Assembly (NCBI RefSeq): GCF_001298525.1
Contig: NZ_CP012678.1
Span: 372,001 to 436,000 of the forward strand
Origin: Psychrobacter urativorans
GTDB taxonomy: Bacteria > Pseudomonadota > Gammaproteobacteria > Pseudomonadales > Moraxellaceae
DNA: 64,000 nucleotides
Direction of reading: 5' to 3'
Each line of letters starts with the position of its first letter. Position 1 is the first letter of the stretch. A program made the position numbers and the translations under genes. This document shows positions 1-9,425 of the stretch, piece after piece. Under the pieces are notes generated by a model. The model did not search any database and was not told the origin of the DNA. It saw nothing but the letters and a program-made list of their open reading frames with translations.

Positions 1-939
1 ACTAAGAGGCGCGTAGGGTGCTTGTAAGGACAGAAATAGCATGTGGCTTTTAGAATCTCGAGATCTGATATTATTGATATACATGTGAATAAATTGAGCA
101 TCACGTTTTTCTAATAATATGGTTCGAACGGATTGAGCGTTTTTAATCTGCGGCTTTGATATACGGGTATCTGTTCTATCTTGTGTATCAGTTATTAGCA
201 GATAGGTGTTATGTGTTTTTAAATCAGTCTTAATTGAGTTAAGAGTTAAGAGTAGTAGCTCGCCAGTCCTTAAGCCATAGTTCAAAAGCAGATGTACAAT
301 GAGAAAATTTCTTAACTGCGCATCTTTATTCTTAAACAAGGTTTCTAGTGCTTTTGGCGAAATAATAGAATATAGAGCTTCTTTCATTTCCTCTGTAAGA
401 CTTTTAAAGTTTGTCCCGTTTTTATGGGCTTTATGGTGATTAGAGGATAAGTTTTTGACAACATCAGCCTTTCGGGAAAGTGTAGATTTATATCTAGCTA
501 TTTCAGGGCTTATAGATTTACCGTGTACTTGACTAAAGGTATCTAATAAATAGTTCAAATAGCTAAGAATAGCGCGCAAACGATGTGCAAGCGTATTGTA
601 ATTAAATGAAGGATTGTTTCCCAATCGAATTAGCTTCTGATCAATTTCCTGTATATTTTCTAAATATAGTATAAAGCTGTCTATTTCTTTAATCATCAAT
701 TCTGGATTTGATTTATATTCACGAAAATAATCGCAGAATGACTGATCATGCTTTTCTCGCCAAAATTCATACCATTGCTTGATGCCTTGTAAATAAGCTT
801 GTTGTGTTGATTCACTTTTAAATCTTAATGAGCTATTGATATAGAGCATAGGATATAGACACGGAAGTGTAGTAGTACTGTCAAACAATAAGCTAAGCTG
901 ATTTGAGTTGTTTAGTGTAATAGATTTTATTTTCAACAT
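1..939 (-). CDS. Tyrosine recombinase/integrase family protein, cut by left edge
   Basis: This reading frame is open from an ATG at 939 down to base 1 with no stop, giving at least 313 residues. It lies outside ordinary ORF lists because its end is beyond the window. The first half looks like a helical core-binding (SAM-like) domain. Around residue 225 the chain reads LNYGLRTGELLLLTLNSI, the Arg-containing box I of tyrosine recombinases. The later HxxR and tyrosine boxes would lie beyond the edge. Such proteins cut and rejoin DNA at specific sites. It sits beside a decayed insertion sequence and a second, P4-type integrase, which suggests an integrative element. The ribosome site is weak (AGG about 12 nt upstream). 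The subfamily cannot be assigned from this fragment. Confidence 0.72.
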   Translation of the reverse strand, partial: MLKIKSITLNNSNQLSLLFDSTTTLPCLYPMLYINSSLRFKSESTQQAYLQGIKQWYEFWREKHDQSFCDYFREYKSNPELMIKEIDSFILYLENIQEIDQKLIRLGNNPSFNYNTLAHRLRAILSYLNYLLDTFSQVHGKSISPEIARYKSTLSRKADVVKNLSSNHHKAHKNGTNFKSLTEEMKEALYSIISPKALETLFKNKDAQLRNFLIVHLLLNYGLRTGELLLLTLNSIKTDLKTHNTYLLITDTQDRTDTRISKPQIKNAQSVRTILLEKRDAQFIHMYINNIRSRDSKSHMLFLSLQAPYAPLS

Positions 940-1074
940 TTGAATCAAAACCTGCGAATATATGAAATTTTATATAGGTGTCTCTTACATTTTAATATTA
1001 TATTAATACTCTCTATAAAGCAATGATATTTGCTCAAGTTCATAGGTAATAGTAATTATTTATTGATCATATTA

Positions 1075-1871
1075 GGGCGTGTTGAATATTGGGAGTAAAC
1101 TGCTGACAAAAAATAGCGAACGGTTAATCTTTAAGTTCTCACACCAAAAGATCGCGTTCGCTATGCCTCGCACCATGCTCAAAGATGAACACTGGACTAG
1201 ACTAAGACCTATCTTACTAGAACTGAATGTTTATGATAAAAGAAATCTGAGATAAACAGTTGAAGGTATTCTGTATAGGATGCGGGTTGGTTGCCCTTGG
1301 CGTGACTTACCCGAAAATTTTGGTAAGCCTAATACCATCTACAAAGCTTACCAACGCTGGTTTCTCTGGGTTTTTATTGATGGTACTCATATTAAAGCAT
1401 ATCAGTGGTGGTAATGAGAACCTGCAAGGTATTATTAGCAAAAGTGTGGCAGGACGTGCTACTAAGATCCATTTAGCAGTTGATGCTCATGGTAACCCAA
1501 TCACTTTTATCTTATCAGATGGCACCACTCATGATGTGAAGGTAGCACCAGACTTAATTGATAACATAGATTTGAGCGCAACAGTGACTGTATGCGCCGA
1601 TAAGGATGATGATTCTGAGGCACTGCGGGCGCATATTAAACAAGCAGGGACACGTGATAACATCCCTCGAAAACGAAATACGAAGTCCTTTAACGACCAT
1701 ATGAATTGGGACTTGTACAAAGTCCGCCACTTAGTAGAAAACGCTTTCGCTAAACTAAAAAACTATAGAGCCGTTGCCACCAGATTTGATAAGCTCAAGC
1801 AAAGTTGTGAGAATACGGTGGCTTTAGCTTGTGCGTATCTCTGGTTGAAATTATGAATGTTCAACACGCCC
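1075..1871. mobile_element. Decayed IS5-family (IS427-type) insertion sequence
   Basis: The element is bounded by perfect 12-bp inverted repeats, GGGCGTGTTGAA at 1075-1086 and its complement at 1860-1871. Each end abuts a TA dinucleotide, as expected for IS427-group targets. It is 797 bp long and contains one degraded transposase. It lies between two recombinase genes. The intact ends mean it could still be mobilised in trans by a related transposase, but its own transposase cannot be made intact. Confidence 0.8.
1163..1856 (+). pseudogene. IS5-family transposase remnant with nonsense mutation, frameshift and deletion
   Basis: The original frame starts at ATG 1163 (MPRTMLKDEHW) and meets TAA at 1253-1255 where a CAA would restore Arg-Gln-Thr. 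Read-through continues in the same frame (RMRVGCPWRDLPENFG, then FIDGTHIK with the first catalytic Asp). After that the homology moves to the +1 frame, which ends at 1856. The last part keeps the IS5 signature Y-x2-R-x3-E-x6-K with the catalytic Glu. The second Asp block reads ADKDDDSEALR instead of the usual ADKGYDSEALR. Some codons appear missing between YQRW and WVFIDG. A continuous frame from 1260 exists, but its first third is out of the transposase frame, so it is not a real product. Confidence 0.78.
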
Positions 1872-1945
1872 TAATAAAGCTTGTGATAGACACTACAGTC
1901 AAAAGACTATTATCGCTGAGCGCTAATCCTAAAATAAAGTAATAG

Positions 1946-3214
1946 TTATGTTGAATTTCGGAGCTTATCTATATAGTCAGCCCAGTCTTGCATCATTTGT
2001 ACTCTAGTATCAATTTCATCAAGTCTGTTATAGGCGCCACCATGCGTATCCTTTATTCGATGTCCCAACTGCAGCTCAGTCACAATATCTGAGTAGCGTA
2101 GCTCAGACTGTTCCATAAGTAATGTTTTAGCCGATGCTCGAAATCCATGAGCACACTGAACATCTTTGTATCCAAGCCTATGGAATATCTGTACTAGAGT
2201 CGCTTTACTAATATAGCTATTGCTTGAGGCACGCATCGATGCAAATACATATTCTTTATGACCTGTAATTGCTTGTATTCTTCGTAAGCGTCCAATAGCT
2301 TGAGTGGCTAGAGGTACAACTAAGTGCGATACCATATCCTCACGACCTTCGCCTTTAGTAGGAGAAAACTCCCATAGCTTGTTATCCCAATCTATATCTT
2401 GCCATCGCATAGACCGCAAATCGATACTACGCACAAAGACATACGGTAATAAGTTCATTGCTTCCAATGTAATCTTACTTGCACCTTCAAAATTAGACAT
2501 ATCGTTTAGGAGAGTGGCAAACTGATCAGGCTTGGTGATGGCTGGTAAATGGTTACCTGAGCTGGCAGGTGCGAGTTCGCCACGCGTATCAATAGCTACG
2601 TTTCTATCGCATAATCCTCTTGCGACAGCGAATGAGAAGACTTTTTCAGTATAAAGCCGAGTGCTTGCACCAACAAAGGTTGCTTGATTTTCATTATTCT
2701 GAATTGCCTCACATACACTTAATATCATCTCGCTGGTGATATCGTTCATTCTTAAGTCACCAATCTCACGACACATATACCCTAGACATAAATCCCAAAA
2801 TTTGAGCGTTGACTCACTAAATATACGCTTATTAGATTTGCTACGATTACGACTTGATGTTTTGTGATCTCGCCAAGCTTGTGTAATATCAAAAAATGTA
2901 GCATTTTTTAAATGAGCATACTTATTGACTTGTTCTTTTTGGTGAATGGCCTTAGGGTCAGAGCCTTGTGCGACTAAGCTAAGTATAGTTTCTGCTTTAT
3001 GCTTAGCTTTATATAGACTTATATCTTCGACCTTACCTAGCATCATTCTAGGACGCTTACCATCGATATGCGGATGAGCGTACCTCAAGTAATATTCTTT
3101 TTTACCATTTGGATAAATACGAATACTTAAACCCGCGATACCTGAGACACTAACCGAGTAATCTTTATCTCGGCATTCAAGTTTATTGATATCATTTAAA
3201 TTGTCGACAGCCAT
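1946..3214 (-). CDS. P4-type site-specific integrase (tyrosine recombinase)
   Basis: This is a complete integrase of about 422 residues. It has an N-terminal DUF4102-like arm-binding region (SGIAGLSIRIYPNGKKEYYLRY), a central core-binding domain and a C-terminal catalytic domain. The catalytic Arg is in VRSIDLRSMRW (about residue 263), HGFR is near 356, LGH near 385 and the nucleophilic Tyr in GGAYNR near 395. All key residues appear present. Integrases of this type insert islands into tRNA or other conserved sites, with the att site usually close to the gene start, so the island probably extends toward lower coordinates. The start at 3214 is preferred over 3223 because GGA lies 11 nt upstream. 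No tRNA was recognised next to it. Confidence 0.88.
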   Translation of the reverse strand: MAVDNLNDINKLECRDKDYSVSVSGIAGLSIRIYPNGKKEYYLRYAHPHIDGKRPRMMLGKVEDISLYKAKHKAETILSLVAQGSDPKAIHQKEQVNKYAHLKNATFFDITQAWRDHKTSSRNRSKSNKRIFSESTLKFWDLCLGYMCREIGDLRMNDITSEMILSVCEAIQNNENQATFVGASTRLYTEKVFSFAVARGLCDRNVAIDTRGELAPASSGNHLPAITKPDQFATLLNDMSNFEGASKITLEAMNLLPYVFVRSIDLRSMRWQDIDWDNKLWEFSPTKGEGREDMVSHLVVPLATQAIGRLRRIQAITGHKEYVFASMRASSNSYISKATLVQIFHRLGYKDVQCAHGFRASAKTLLMEQSELRYSDIVTELQLGHRIKDTHGGAYNRLDEIDTRVQMMQDWADYIDKLRNST

Positions 3215-4461
3215 GATGTACATCCGTAAGCTTTATAAGCAGGGTAAATTGTGAGTGTTAATTTATTATCTCTATACTTAAACTTGGAACAACCTTTGCG
3301 TGTGTTTTATAAACCTTAAAAAGTGTCTTCTGAAAATATAGATAACTACTGGACACTAACATGGACACTATTATTCATTACACAATTCAGAAAACCCTTT
3401 AATTAAAGGTTTCTGATATTAAATTATCCCCAAGTGAAGGTTGGGGATAATTATAGTATAGTGGAGAAAGAGGGAGTAAGCTATTTTTTTTGTTGATACA
3501 TATGGCGTTTGAAGGAGTAAACTTCATATAGATTAAAAGTAAGAGTGCTGTTTGCTATTGGAAATAGAGTCCTTCGACATATTTGCACGAAAAATCGTAC
3601 TCCTGTACTCGCACAGAATACCTTAATCAGGGTGATAGTGCTGTTCTGTGCAAATTTGGAAGGTATCAACTAAATGCTTTAGATTAAGATATCTCAGGAA
3701 GAACGAGAGATGTTAGAAAAGACCAATGAATGCTTCACTAATCAGGAAGACCCTTTTGGTGACTCTAAATAAAAGCGTATTACAATGTAGTTAGCTATGA
3801 GGTGTATCTAGACTTTGACTTACTGAGATGCCAAGTAGGCGCATTGTCAGAGTTTGTATACTTTCTTATCAATGATATAGAGTAATAGGCACTCAAAAGG
3901 GTTATTGCTTTTACTTTAAGCTGATTGTCAGTTAGTGGCGAATATTTCTGTACCTAACATAGTTCAAGCGCATTCGCATCAATGAGGAAGTCGGCTAAGC
4001 TACCAACGATCGATTGATGAGTGATTTGGTTATTAGGTGACGATTAGGAATGACAAATTATGCAAAAGGGGGGGTATCTACATTATGAAGGTAGTAAGCT
4101 TAGCAATGATGAGTAGAACAAGTTCATTGAACAGACTAACTTTAAATGAGTATTAAAATTACTGTACCTACAACCTGTCTATAAAAGGTCATTGACAGAT
4201 TGATTTAATAAGTTAATCGTAGACTACGAGCGCACTAGGACTAATTAAGACTCTGGACATTAAGTCTTCAATGATTATTTAAATAGATAATATATTATGA
4301 TTGAGTAATCAGGAGCTAGACTAATTAATGACTTACTTTTTAGTTATGGGTTTATTTAGTTATGGGTTTATGAAGTTAATGTCAGGTAGCTCTAGTTTAA
4401 CATAATATACATTATGCGAAAACACACTTGTGGTTTAGCAATCACTTTGAATAAGTCTTTG
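3215..4461. other. Gene-poor 1.2-kb stretch, probable island boundary
   Basis: No convincing gene is seen. Short stretches look like eroded coding DNA, for example the frame from 3688 to the stop near 3770 and another near 3783-3886, but they are broken by stops and frameshifts. A 16-bp unit, TTTAGTTATGGGTTTA, is tandemly duplicated at 4339-4370. The stretch lies between the integrase and the first conserved-looking gene and may hold the att junction, but no matching att repeat can be identified inside the window. Confidence 0.5.
3350..3370. repeat. Tandem TGGACACTA repeat upstream of integrase
   Basis: The 9-mer TGGACACTA occurs at 3350-3358 and again at 3362-3370, a 12-bp period, 136-156 bp upstream of the integrase start. 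Short direct repeats beside an integrase gene are typical of arm-type binding sites or of the att region. This function is inferred from position only. Confidence 0.4.
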
Positions 4462-4950
4462 TTACTGACAAGCCTCGTTTAAATACTTTTTTAATGACGT
4501 ACCATTCTTATCTACAATCATATCATGCACTAGGCATTCTTTATCGTCACATGCCAGCTCATAATTTACTATGCTGCCTTGTGCTAAGCTCACCTGTACC
4601 AAGCCTTGCTCAGTCACTGAAAACTGCTTTTCTTGTTCGTAATCTGGATCTTGCGAATCCCATAACACATCGTAACCAATATTACAGGATGTCTGTTCTC
4701 TCTTAAAGTAATCTTGCTCACGCTGCATTGCTGCTTGCAAATCCTTACTGGCGTACTGTTGTAGTACAACAGGATAATCTTGCCCTTCATTGTCTATATC
4801 TTGCTGGTACATCTTTTTAATGGTTGCTATTTTTTGAGTTTGGCTGTCTGCTACAGACACAGCTTGTTTGGTCGCGACGTTATCCGCTATAGCAACTCTA
4901 GTGGTTAATCCTAAGACCAATAGTACGATGAATAAGGGAATTGGTTTCAT
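4462..4950 (-). CDS. Hypothetical exported protein
   Basis: This is a 162-residue protein with a clear signal peptide: Lys-Pro start, hydrophobic core FIVLLVLGLTT, probable cleavage after AIA near residue 22. The mature part has two or three cysteines (SCNIGYD, ELACDDKECL, NEACQ) that could form disulfides. The pattern of a helix followed by YDVLWDSQDPDYE and a terminal strand pair resembles small DUF3828-like, NTF2-fold periplasmic proteins, but this is a guess from pattern. GAGA sits 6 nt before the ATG. It is a single gene at the edge of the gene-poor stretch. Function unknown. Confidence 0.7.
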   Translation of the reverse strand: MKPIPLFIVLLVLGLTTRVAIADNVATKQAVSVADSQTQKIATIKKMYQQDIDNEGQDYPVVLQQYASKDLQAAMQREQDYFKREQTSCNIGYDVLWDSQDPDYEQEKQFSVTEQGLVQVSLAQGSIVNYELACDDKECLVHDMIVDKNGTSLKKYLNEACQ

Positions 4951-5121
4951 GGTATTCTCTACAACTAATCAAATAATCAAATAACAACTTAAGTCTATTT
5001 TGTATTTATGTTCATAATCCATTACAGCATATCTGTCCTATTATTTGGCGATATAATCGTATCGTTCTGGTTGAGTATGTGACTAGCGCAATAGCACCAA
5101 CAACTCATTACAGCGTATCCG

Positions 5122-5150
5122 TTTAGCTTTATCTAAGGCATTGTTATAAT
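5122..5150 (+). promoter_or_regulatory. Sigma70-like promoter for the 5211 lipoprotein gene
   Basis: A perfect -10 TATAAT at 5145-5150 follows a weak -35 TTTAGC at 5122-5127 with a 17-bp spacer. Transcription would begin about 50 nt before the start codon. Confidence 0.5.
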
Positions 5151-5210
5151 AGGATTTAATTTAGCAAAATGTATTATGATTCCGTGATTCCGCACGGTAA
5201 GGATATGATT

Positions 5211-5840
5211 ATGAAACTGCCTATATATCCCCTTGCTATCAGTGGTGGTTTGGCTTTATTACTGTCTGTCGTTGGTTGTCAATCAGTAACTATACCTCCA
5301 GTTATCTCCAACCCTCCGACCCAACCAACTACACCAGATAGTCAGCAAACTATTACCCAACAAGCTATGCATATCCAACGCGCATTGGCGAATAATGACT
5401 ATGCCGGCATCATTAATGATATCCATCCCACCAAAGGCGTTCGCTTTTCGATGTATGCCTATGTGCACCTTAATAAAGATAAAGTGTTTAGTCGCGCACA
5501 GTTTGCGCAGTATTTAAGAGAGTCAAAAATTCGCTTTACGTGGGGTGAAATTGATGGCGCTGGTGAGACTTATATTGAGCCTTTGCCGGTGTATTTAGAC
5601 AACTGGATTGATGCTAAAAAGTTCGATAATGCGCGTGTTACCGTAAATAAGTTTGAAACGCGCGGTAATATGATTAATAACGTCCTTGAAGCCTACCCTG
5701 GCGCGGATGTAGTTGATTTTGTTTATAGTGGTAGCGATAAGTACGATGGTATGGACTGGCGTGGTATGCGTTTGGTGTTTGAGAACTATCAAGGCAAACG
5801 TTATCTGGTCGGTATTGTCAATGATAGATGGACGGTATAA
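5211..5840 (+). CDS. Hypothetical lipoprotein
   Basis: This is a protein of about 209 residues with an N-terminal lipoprotein signal (MKLPIYPLAISGG... ending in LLSVVGC), so it should be lipid-anchored at the inner or outer membrane. A Pro/Thr-rich linker follows, then a globular domain with MHIQRALANNDYAGI and the end block WRGMRLVFENYQGKRYLVGI, typical of uncharacterised periplasmic proteins with an NTF2-like look. The start at 5211 is chosen because AAGGA lies 7 nt upstream and because the signal peptide begins there; upstream ATGs at 5169 and 5205 are less suitable. It is monocistronic with its own promoter and terminator. Function unknown. Confidence 0.78.
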   Translation: MKLPIYPLAISGGLALLLSVVGCQSVTIPPVISNPPTQPTTPDSQQTITQQAMHIQRALANNDYAGIINDIHPTKGVRFSMYAYVHLNKDKVFSRAQFAQYLRESKIRFTWGEIDGAGETYIEPLPVYLDNWIDAKKFDNARVTVNKFETRGNMINNVLEAYPGADVVDFVYSGSDKYDGMDWRGMRLVFENYQGKRYLVGIVNDRWTV

Positions 5841-5875
5841 TGCTTTAATTGGTATAAAAAACTAAACATAACATT

Positions 5876-5915
5876 GGGCAGTGCGTCATTTAATTGATGC
5901 CCTGCCCTTTTTATT
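5876..5915 (+). terminator. Rho-independent terminator
   Basis: GGGCAG...CTGCCC hairpin (5876-5907, imperfect 13-bp stem) is followed by a T run. It ends the lipoprotein transcript and separates it from convergent mtfA. Confidence 0.7.
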
Positions 5916-5972
5916 TGCTTGTATCTCTATTTTATAAATAGCTTTATATTCGATTTTTGAGAAAACTAAATC

Positions 5973-6728
5973 TTATAGTTTGGGCTGAAGTGGTGTTTGC
6001 AAAAAGAACTTTACCATCAACTCATAAATCTCAGGATAAGCGTCTATTAACTTCTGCGGTGTCTCAAAAAACACTTCACTCAGTACCGCAAAAAACTCAG
6101 CCGGATTGGTTGCGCCATAACGATCGAGCCCTGATTTACGATGGCGCTGAAAGTCCTCAAAATCACGCGTCATTACCTCAGTCCAGCGCTTAGGGTTCAT
6201 ATCTGATTGCAATGGCGGAAAACCATTGGCGCTACCATTTAGCATATCGAGCTTATGCACAAACTCATGAATGACGACATTGTGACCATCTCGCTCGCCT
6301 GAATTTTTGGCATCCTTCCATGACAGAATAACAGGACCACGCAGCCACGCTTCGCCACTGCGATGTTGACTGCCCTCATGGACAATACCAAACTCATCTA
6401 CAGTAGTGATTTCACTTTTATATGAGCCAGGATAAATAATAACAGAAGACCAACCAGCATACCATTCAAGACTTAGATTAAGGATTGGCAAACAGGCTTG
6501 CAAGGCAATCGATTGCTTGACCGCATTGGTAATTTCAAAACCTTGTGCGCCCGTGATGGATTTATCCGCCAAAAACAAAGTCGCCAGCTCAAACAGACGC
6601 ACCAGTTCATCATCATTTAATCTATCCAGTATCACAATACGCTTGGCGGCTTGCATCCAATCATCATGGGTAAACTCACTACTATTCAAAATATGCCGAT
6701 TGCGCCAGTCTTTTATGATGTCGAACAT
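5973..6728 (-). CDS. mtfA: MtfA-type zinc peptidase (M90 family)
   Basis: This 251-residue protein carries the zinc metallopeptidase motif HEFVH (His154, Glu155, His158) inside NVVIHEFVHKLDML. It also has the family blocks YPGSYKSE and AWLRGPVILSW. In E. coli, MtfA (YeeI) is a cytosolic peptidase that binds the glucose-PTS repressor Mlc. Whether an Mlc target exists here is unknown. No signal peptide is present, which fits a cytosolic enzyme. The length matches the family (about 265 residues). It is convergent with the lipoprotein gene and divergent from the ATP-grasp operon. Confidence 0.9.
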   Translation of the reverse strand: MFDIIKDWRNRHILNSSEFTHDDWMQAAKRIVILDRLNDDELVRLFELATLFLADKSITGAQGFEITNAVKQSIALQACLPILNLSLEWYAGWSSVIIYPGSYKSEITTVDEFGIVHEGSQHRSGEAWLRGPVILSWKDAKNSGERDGHNVVIHEFVHKLDMLNGSANGFPPLQSDMNPKRWTEVMTRDFEDFQRHRKSGLDRYGATNPAEFFAVLSEVFFETPQKLIDAYPEIYELMVKFFLQTPLQPKL

Positions 6729-6913
6729 GCTGTATTTATCCTTGCTTAAAATACAATTTCACTAACCCTTTGGACTCTATGCCTTGCGTCAATATGCCAC
6801 ATGATATCATCCGTCAAAATCAGAATGACAACGTTCTGTAACTTCCTATTCCCTTTATTAAGCAAATTATGCAAACTTTTATCATTTCTGTTAACTTTCT
6901 TACCTAACAATTA

Positions 6914-6943
6914 TTGTGTATTGCACTTTGTACGCGTTATAGT
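6914..6943 (+). promoter_or_regulatory. Candidate promoter of the Anbu operon
   Basis: TTGTGT at 6914-6919 and TATAGT at 6938-6943 are separated by 18 bp and lie about 45 nt before the chosen start of the first operon gene. This is a prediction from sequence only. Confidence 0.4.
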
Positions 6944-6988
6944 TTCTTTTATAAAGGATAACTATTGTCAAGGATGCGTGAGGTTGTT

Positions 6989-9355
6989 ATGAAAAAAAAA
7001 TCAAGTCAGTCCCAAAGTCAAAATCAATCATTAACCAATAATAAAAATGCTATTGAAGCTGCTGCGCAAAATCAGTCTCAAAGCAAAGATGAGCTCCTAA
7101 CCGCGTCTACTATTCACGATAAAACGCCTGAGAAACCAAAGGAACAGGTAAAAGAAACGGAGACTCAATCAAGTTTTGATGAGTTGCAAGATAGTAGCGG
7201 ACATTATCGCCCTATTGCTAAAACCGTTGGCAGCTGGCTAGATAATAATAATATCAATACCTTAAATCACCTTAATGAGCAAGCAGCGGATATTTTCTAC
7301 CGTAAAGGTGTCACTTTTACCGTCTATAGCGATGCAAAAAATATCGAGCGCATGATACCGTTTGATATTATCCCTCGTATCATTGCTGCTAGTGAATGGC
7401 AACAGATAGAGGCTGGTTGTAAGCAGCGTATCACCGCGCTGAACGCCTTTTTGCATGATATTTACCACGACCAAGCGATTATGAAAGCCGGTATCGTGCC
7501 AGCAAGCTATGTCTATGCCAGTGGCTGCTACGAGCCGTGGATGATGGGAATTACCCTTGATAAACCCATTTACTCTCATATCAGCGGTATTGATTTAATT
7601 CGTGATGAGACAGGGCGTTTTTGCGTGCTAGAGGATAATTTGCGTACTCCTTCAGGCGTCTCATATATGCTGGAGAGTCGTAATATTTCAGAGACGCTAC
7701 TCGCCGATTTGTTTGCCCACACCCCTATTTTGGGCGTCAGTGATTATCCACAACGTCTTAAAGCCTGTCTTGCCAGCGCTACCAGTAAATATGACCCACA
7801 AATTGTTATTTTAACTCCTGGGCGCTTTAATAGTGCATATTATGAGCATGCTTTTTTGGCGCATGAGATGAATGTACCACTGGTGCATGGCTATGATTTG
7901 GTGGTTGAGGACAGCAAGGTTTATATGCAAGGGATTCGTGGCAAATTACAAGTCGATATCATTTATCGGCGTATTGATGATCCGTATATTGACCCTTTGG
8001 CATTTCGCTCCGATTCTATTTTAGGCGTATCAGGGTTAATGAGCGCCTATCGTGCAGGCAATGTGGTTATCGTTAATGCGCCAGGTACAGGCGTGGCAGA
8101 CGATAAGAGCTTATATCCTTTTGTCCCGGATATGATTGAGTTTTATTTGGGTGAAAAGCCTATTTTACCCAATATCACAACCTATCAATGCCGCAAGCCT
8201 GACGAACTACAATACGTGCTCGATAATTTAGATAAGCTAGTAGTGAAAGAAACGCAAGGCTCTGGCGGCTATGGGATGCTGATTGGTCCTACCTCAAGTA
8301 AGCCAGAGATTGAAGCGTATCGTAAGCGCTTATTAGACAATCCGAGCGGCTTTATTGCGCAGCCGACCATTGCCCTATCGACCAATCCTACTGCCATTAG
8401 CGATGGTATTGCCCCACGCCATATTGACTTGCGTCCCTTTATCCTAAGTCATGGCGATGGCACCGTGGATATTGTACCGGGCGGCTTAACCCGTGTAGCA
8501 ATGGTTGAAGGTTCTCTTGTGGTTAATTCTTCTCAAGGTGGCGGTATCAAAGACACCTGGATTATTGATGATAGCCATTTATCTACGGCTTTAAGTAGCC
8601 ATACACGCGCTGCAAATAAACCGCCTTTAACACTAGACAGCAACGCTACCTACCACGCCAGCTATTATGATCGGGCGCAGCCTATAGAAGCCGGCTATGA
8701 AGGTCGCGATGACGCACCAATGATTTTGCTCCTATCAACAGCAAGCCATCTAGTTTGGTTGGGACGCTATAGTGACCGGCTTTATTACTATGACAGCATC
8801 ATGAAGCAGCTGATTAAAGGCGATTTGAAAAAGTCCCAAGTACAGCACTTGGTTAGTCATTTAGGCTTTATTGCCGATAGCAATGCGTCACTCAAAACGA
8901 TGAAAGCGCAACTAATATACGACTTAGAACAGCAACGTATTCCTAACGTGATTCAATCGATTGAAACCAATATTCAAGAGGCAAAAGGCGTTATCGGTAA
9001 AGATACCGCTGAGTTATATAACTTAATTAAGCGGCTTGCCAGCGCTGGCACATATCGAGCGGCAACGTTACAGTTGCATGCTTGTAATGCCGCCATGGAC
9101 CAAGAGCATAGTACTGTCACCTGCTTTTGGCAATTAGGACGACACTTTGAGCGGCTTGAGCGCGCGGTGTTGTTAAATAACGAGGAAGCGATGAGCGCCA
9201 GTCTTGAATTCAAACATTGGATCAATGAATTGCCAGAGAATACGCGCTGGCGTGAACTGATGCGCCTGACGAATCAGATGATTAAATCAGAAAAATTCAG
9301 TGATTTTACGCGTATTAGCCAAGAATTTAACCTCATATTACGCCAAGGTGTTTAA
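6989..9355 (+). CDS. Circularly permuted ATP-grasp / alpha-E domain fusion protein
   Basis: This 788-residue protein has three parts. The first 60-70 residues are a Gln/Ser/Asn-rich, probably disordered tail. A circularly permuted ATP-grasp domain follows (about 70-560), with GIDLIRDETGRFCVLEDNLRTP, the glycine-rich loop KETQGSGGYGMLIG and NSSQGGGIKDTW. From about residue 575 comes an alpha-E helical domain beginning STASHLVWLGRYSDRLYYYD. In many bacteria these two domains are separate neighbouring genes. The alpha-E part, about 210 residues, looks shorter than usual. ATP-grasp enzymes join carboxylates to amines, so a peptide-ligase or amidation role is predicted but the substrate is unknown. 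The start at 6989 has TGAGG upstream. It is first of a three-gene operon with the transglutaminase-like protease and Anbu. Confidence 0.9.
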   Translation: MKKKSSQSQSQNQSLTNNKNAIEAAAQNQSQSKDELLTASTIHDKTPEKPKEQVKETETQSSFDELQDSSGHYRPIAKTVGSWLDNNNINTLNHLNEQAADIFYRKGVTFTVYSDAKNIERMIPFDIIPRIIAASEWQQIEAGCKQRITALNAFLHDIYHDQAIMKAGIVPASYVYASGCYEPWMMGITLDKPIYSHISGIDLIRDETGRFCVLEDNLRTPSGVSYMLESRNISETLLADLFAHTPILGVSDYPQRLKACLASATSKYDPQIVILTPGRFNSAYYEHAFLAHEMNVPLVHGYDLVVEDSKVYMQGIRGKLQVDIIYRRIDDPYIDPLAFRSDSILGVSGLMSAYRAGNVVIVNAPGTGVADDKSLYPFVPDMIEFYLGEKPILPNITTYQCRKPDELQYVLDNLDKLVVKETQGSGGYGMLIGPTSSKPEIEAYRKRLLDNPSGFIAQPTIALSTNPTAISDGIAPRHIDLRPFILSHGDGTVDIVPGGLTRVAMVEGSLVVNSSQGGGIKDTWIIDDSHLSTALSSHTRAANKPPLTLDSNATYHASYYDRAQPIEAGYEGRDDAPMILLLSTASHLVWLGRYSDRLYYYDSIMKQLIKGDLKKSQVQHLVSHLGFIADSNASLKTMKAQLIYDLEQQRIPNVIQSIETNIQEAKGVIGKDTAELYNLIKRLASAGTYRAATLQLHACNAAMDQEHSTVTCFWQLGRHFERLERAVLLNNEEAMSASLEFKHWINELPENTRWRELMRLTNQMIKSEKFSDFTRISQEFNLILRQGV

Positions 9356-9425
9356 GGGTGTACGTCATTCCCTTTAATAAAAGTAGATAACCGCTATAAA
9401 AGAATAATTAAAATAGGATAACGCT

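Noticed and set aside
1260..1856. Apparent 198-residue intact protein inside the IS
   Set aside because: Its first part is read out of the transposase frame; the real gene begins at 1163 and is broken.
3224..3480. tRNA or tmRNA gene as integrase target
   Set aside because: No cloverleaf or TPsiC-like 3' end could be recognised near the integrase start.
3481..3669. 62-residue minus-strand frame
   Set aside because: No ribosome site, no recognisable motif, and it lies in gene-poor DNA.
4060..4290. Frame with protein-like runs (LKLLYLQPVYKRS and VDYERTR)
   Set aside because: Five internal stops in 77 codons is close to chance for this composition; cannot support a pseudogene.
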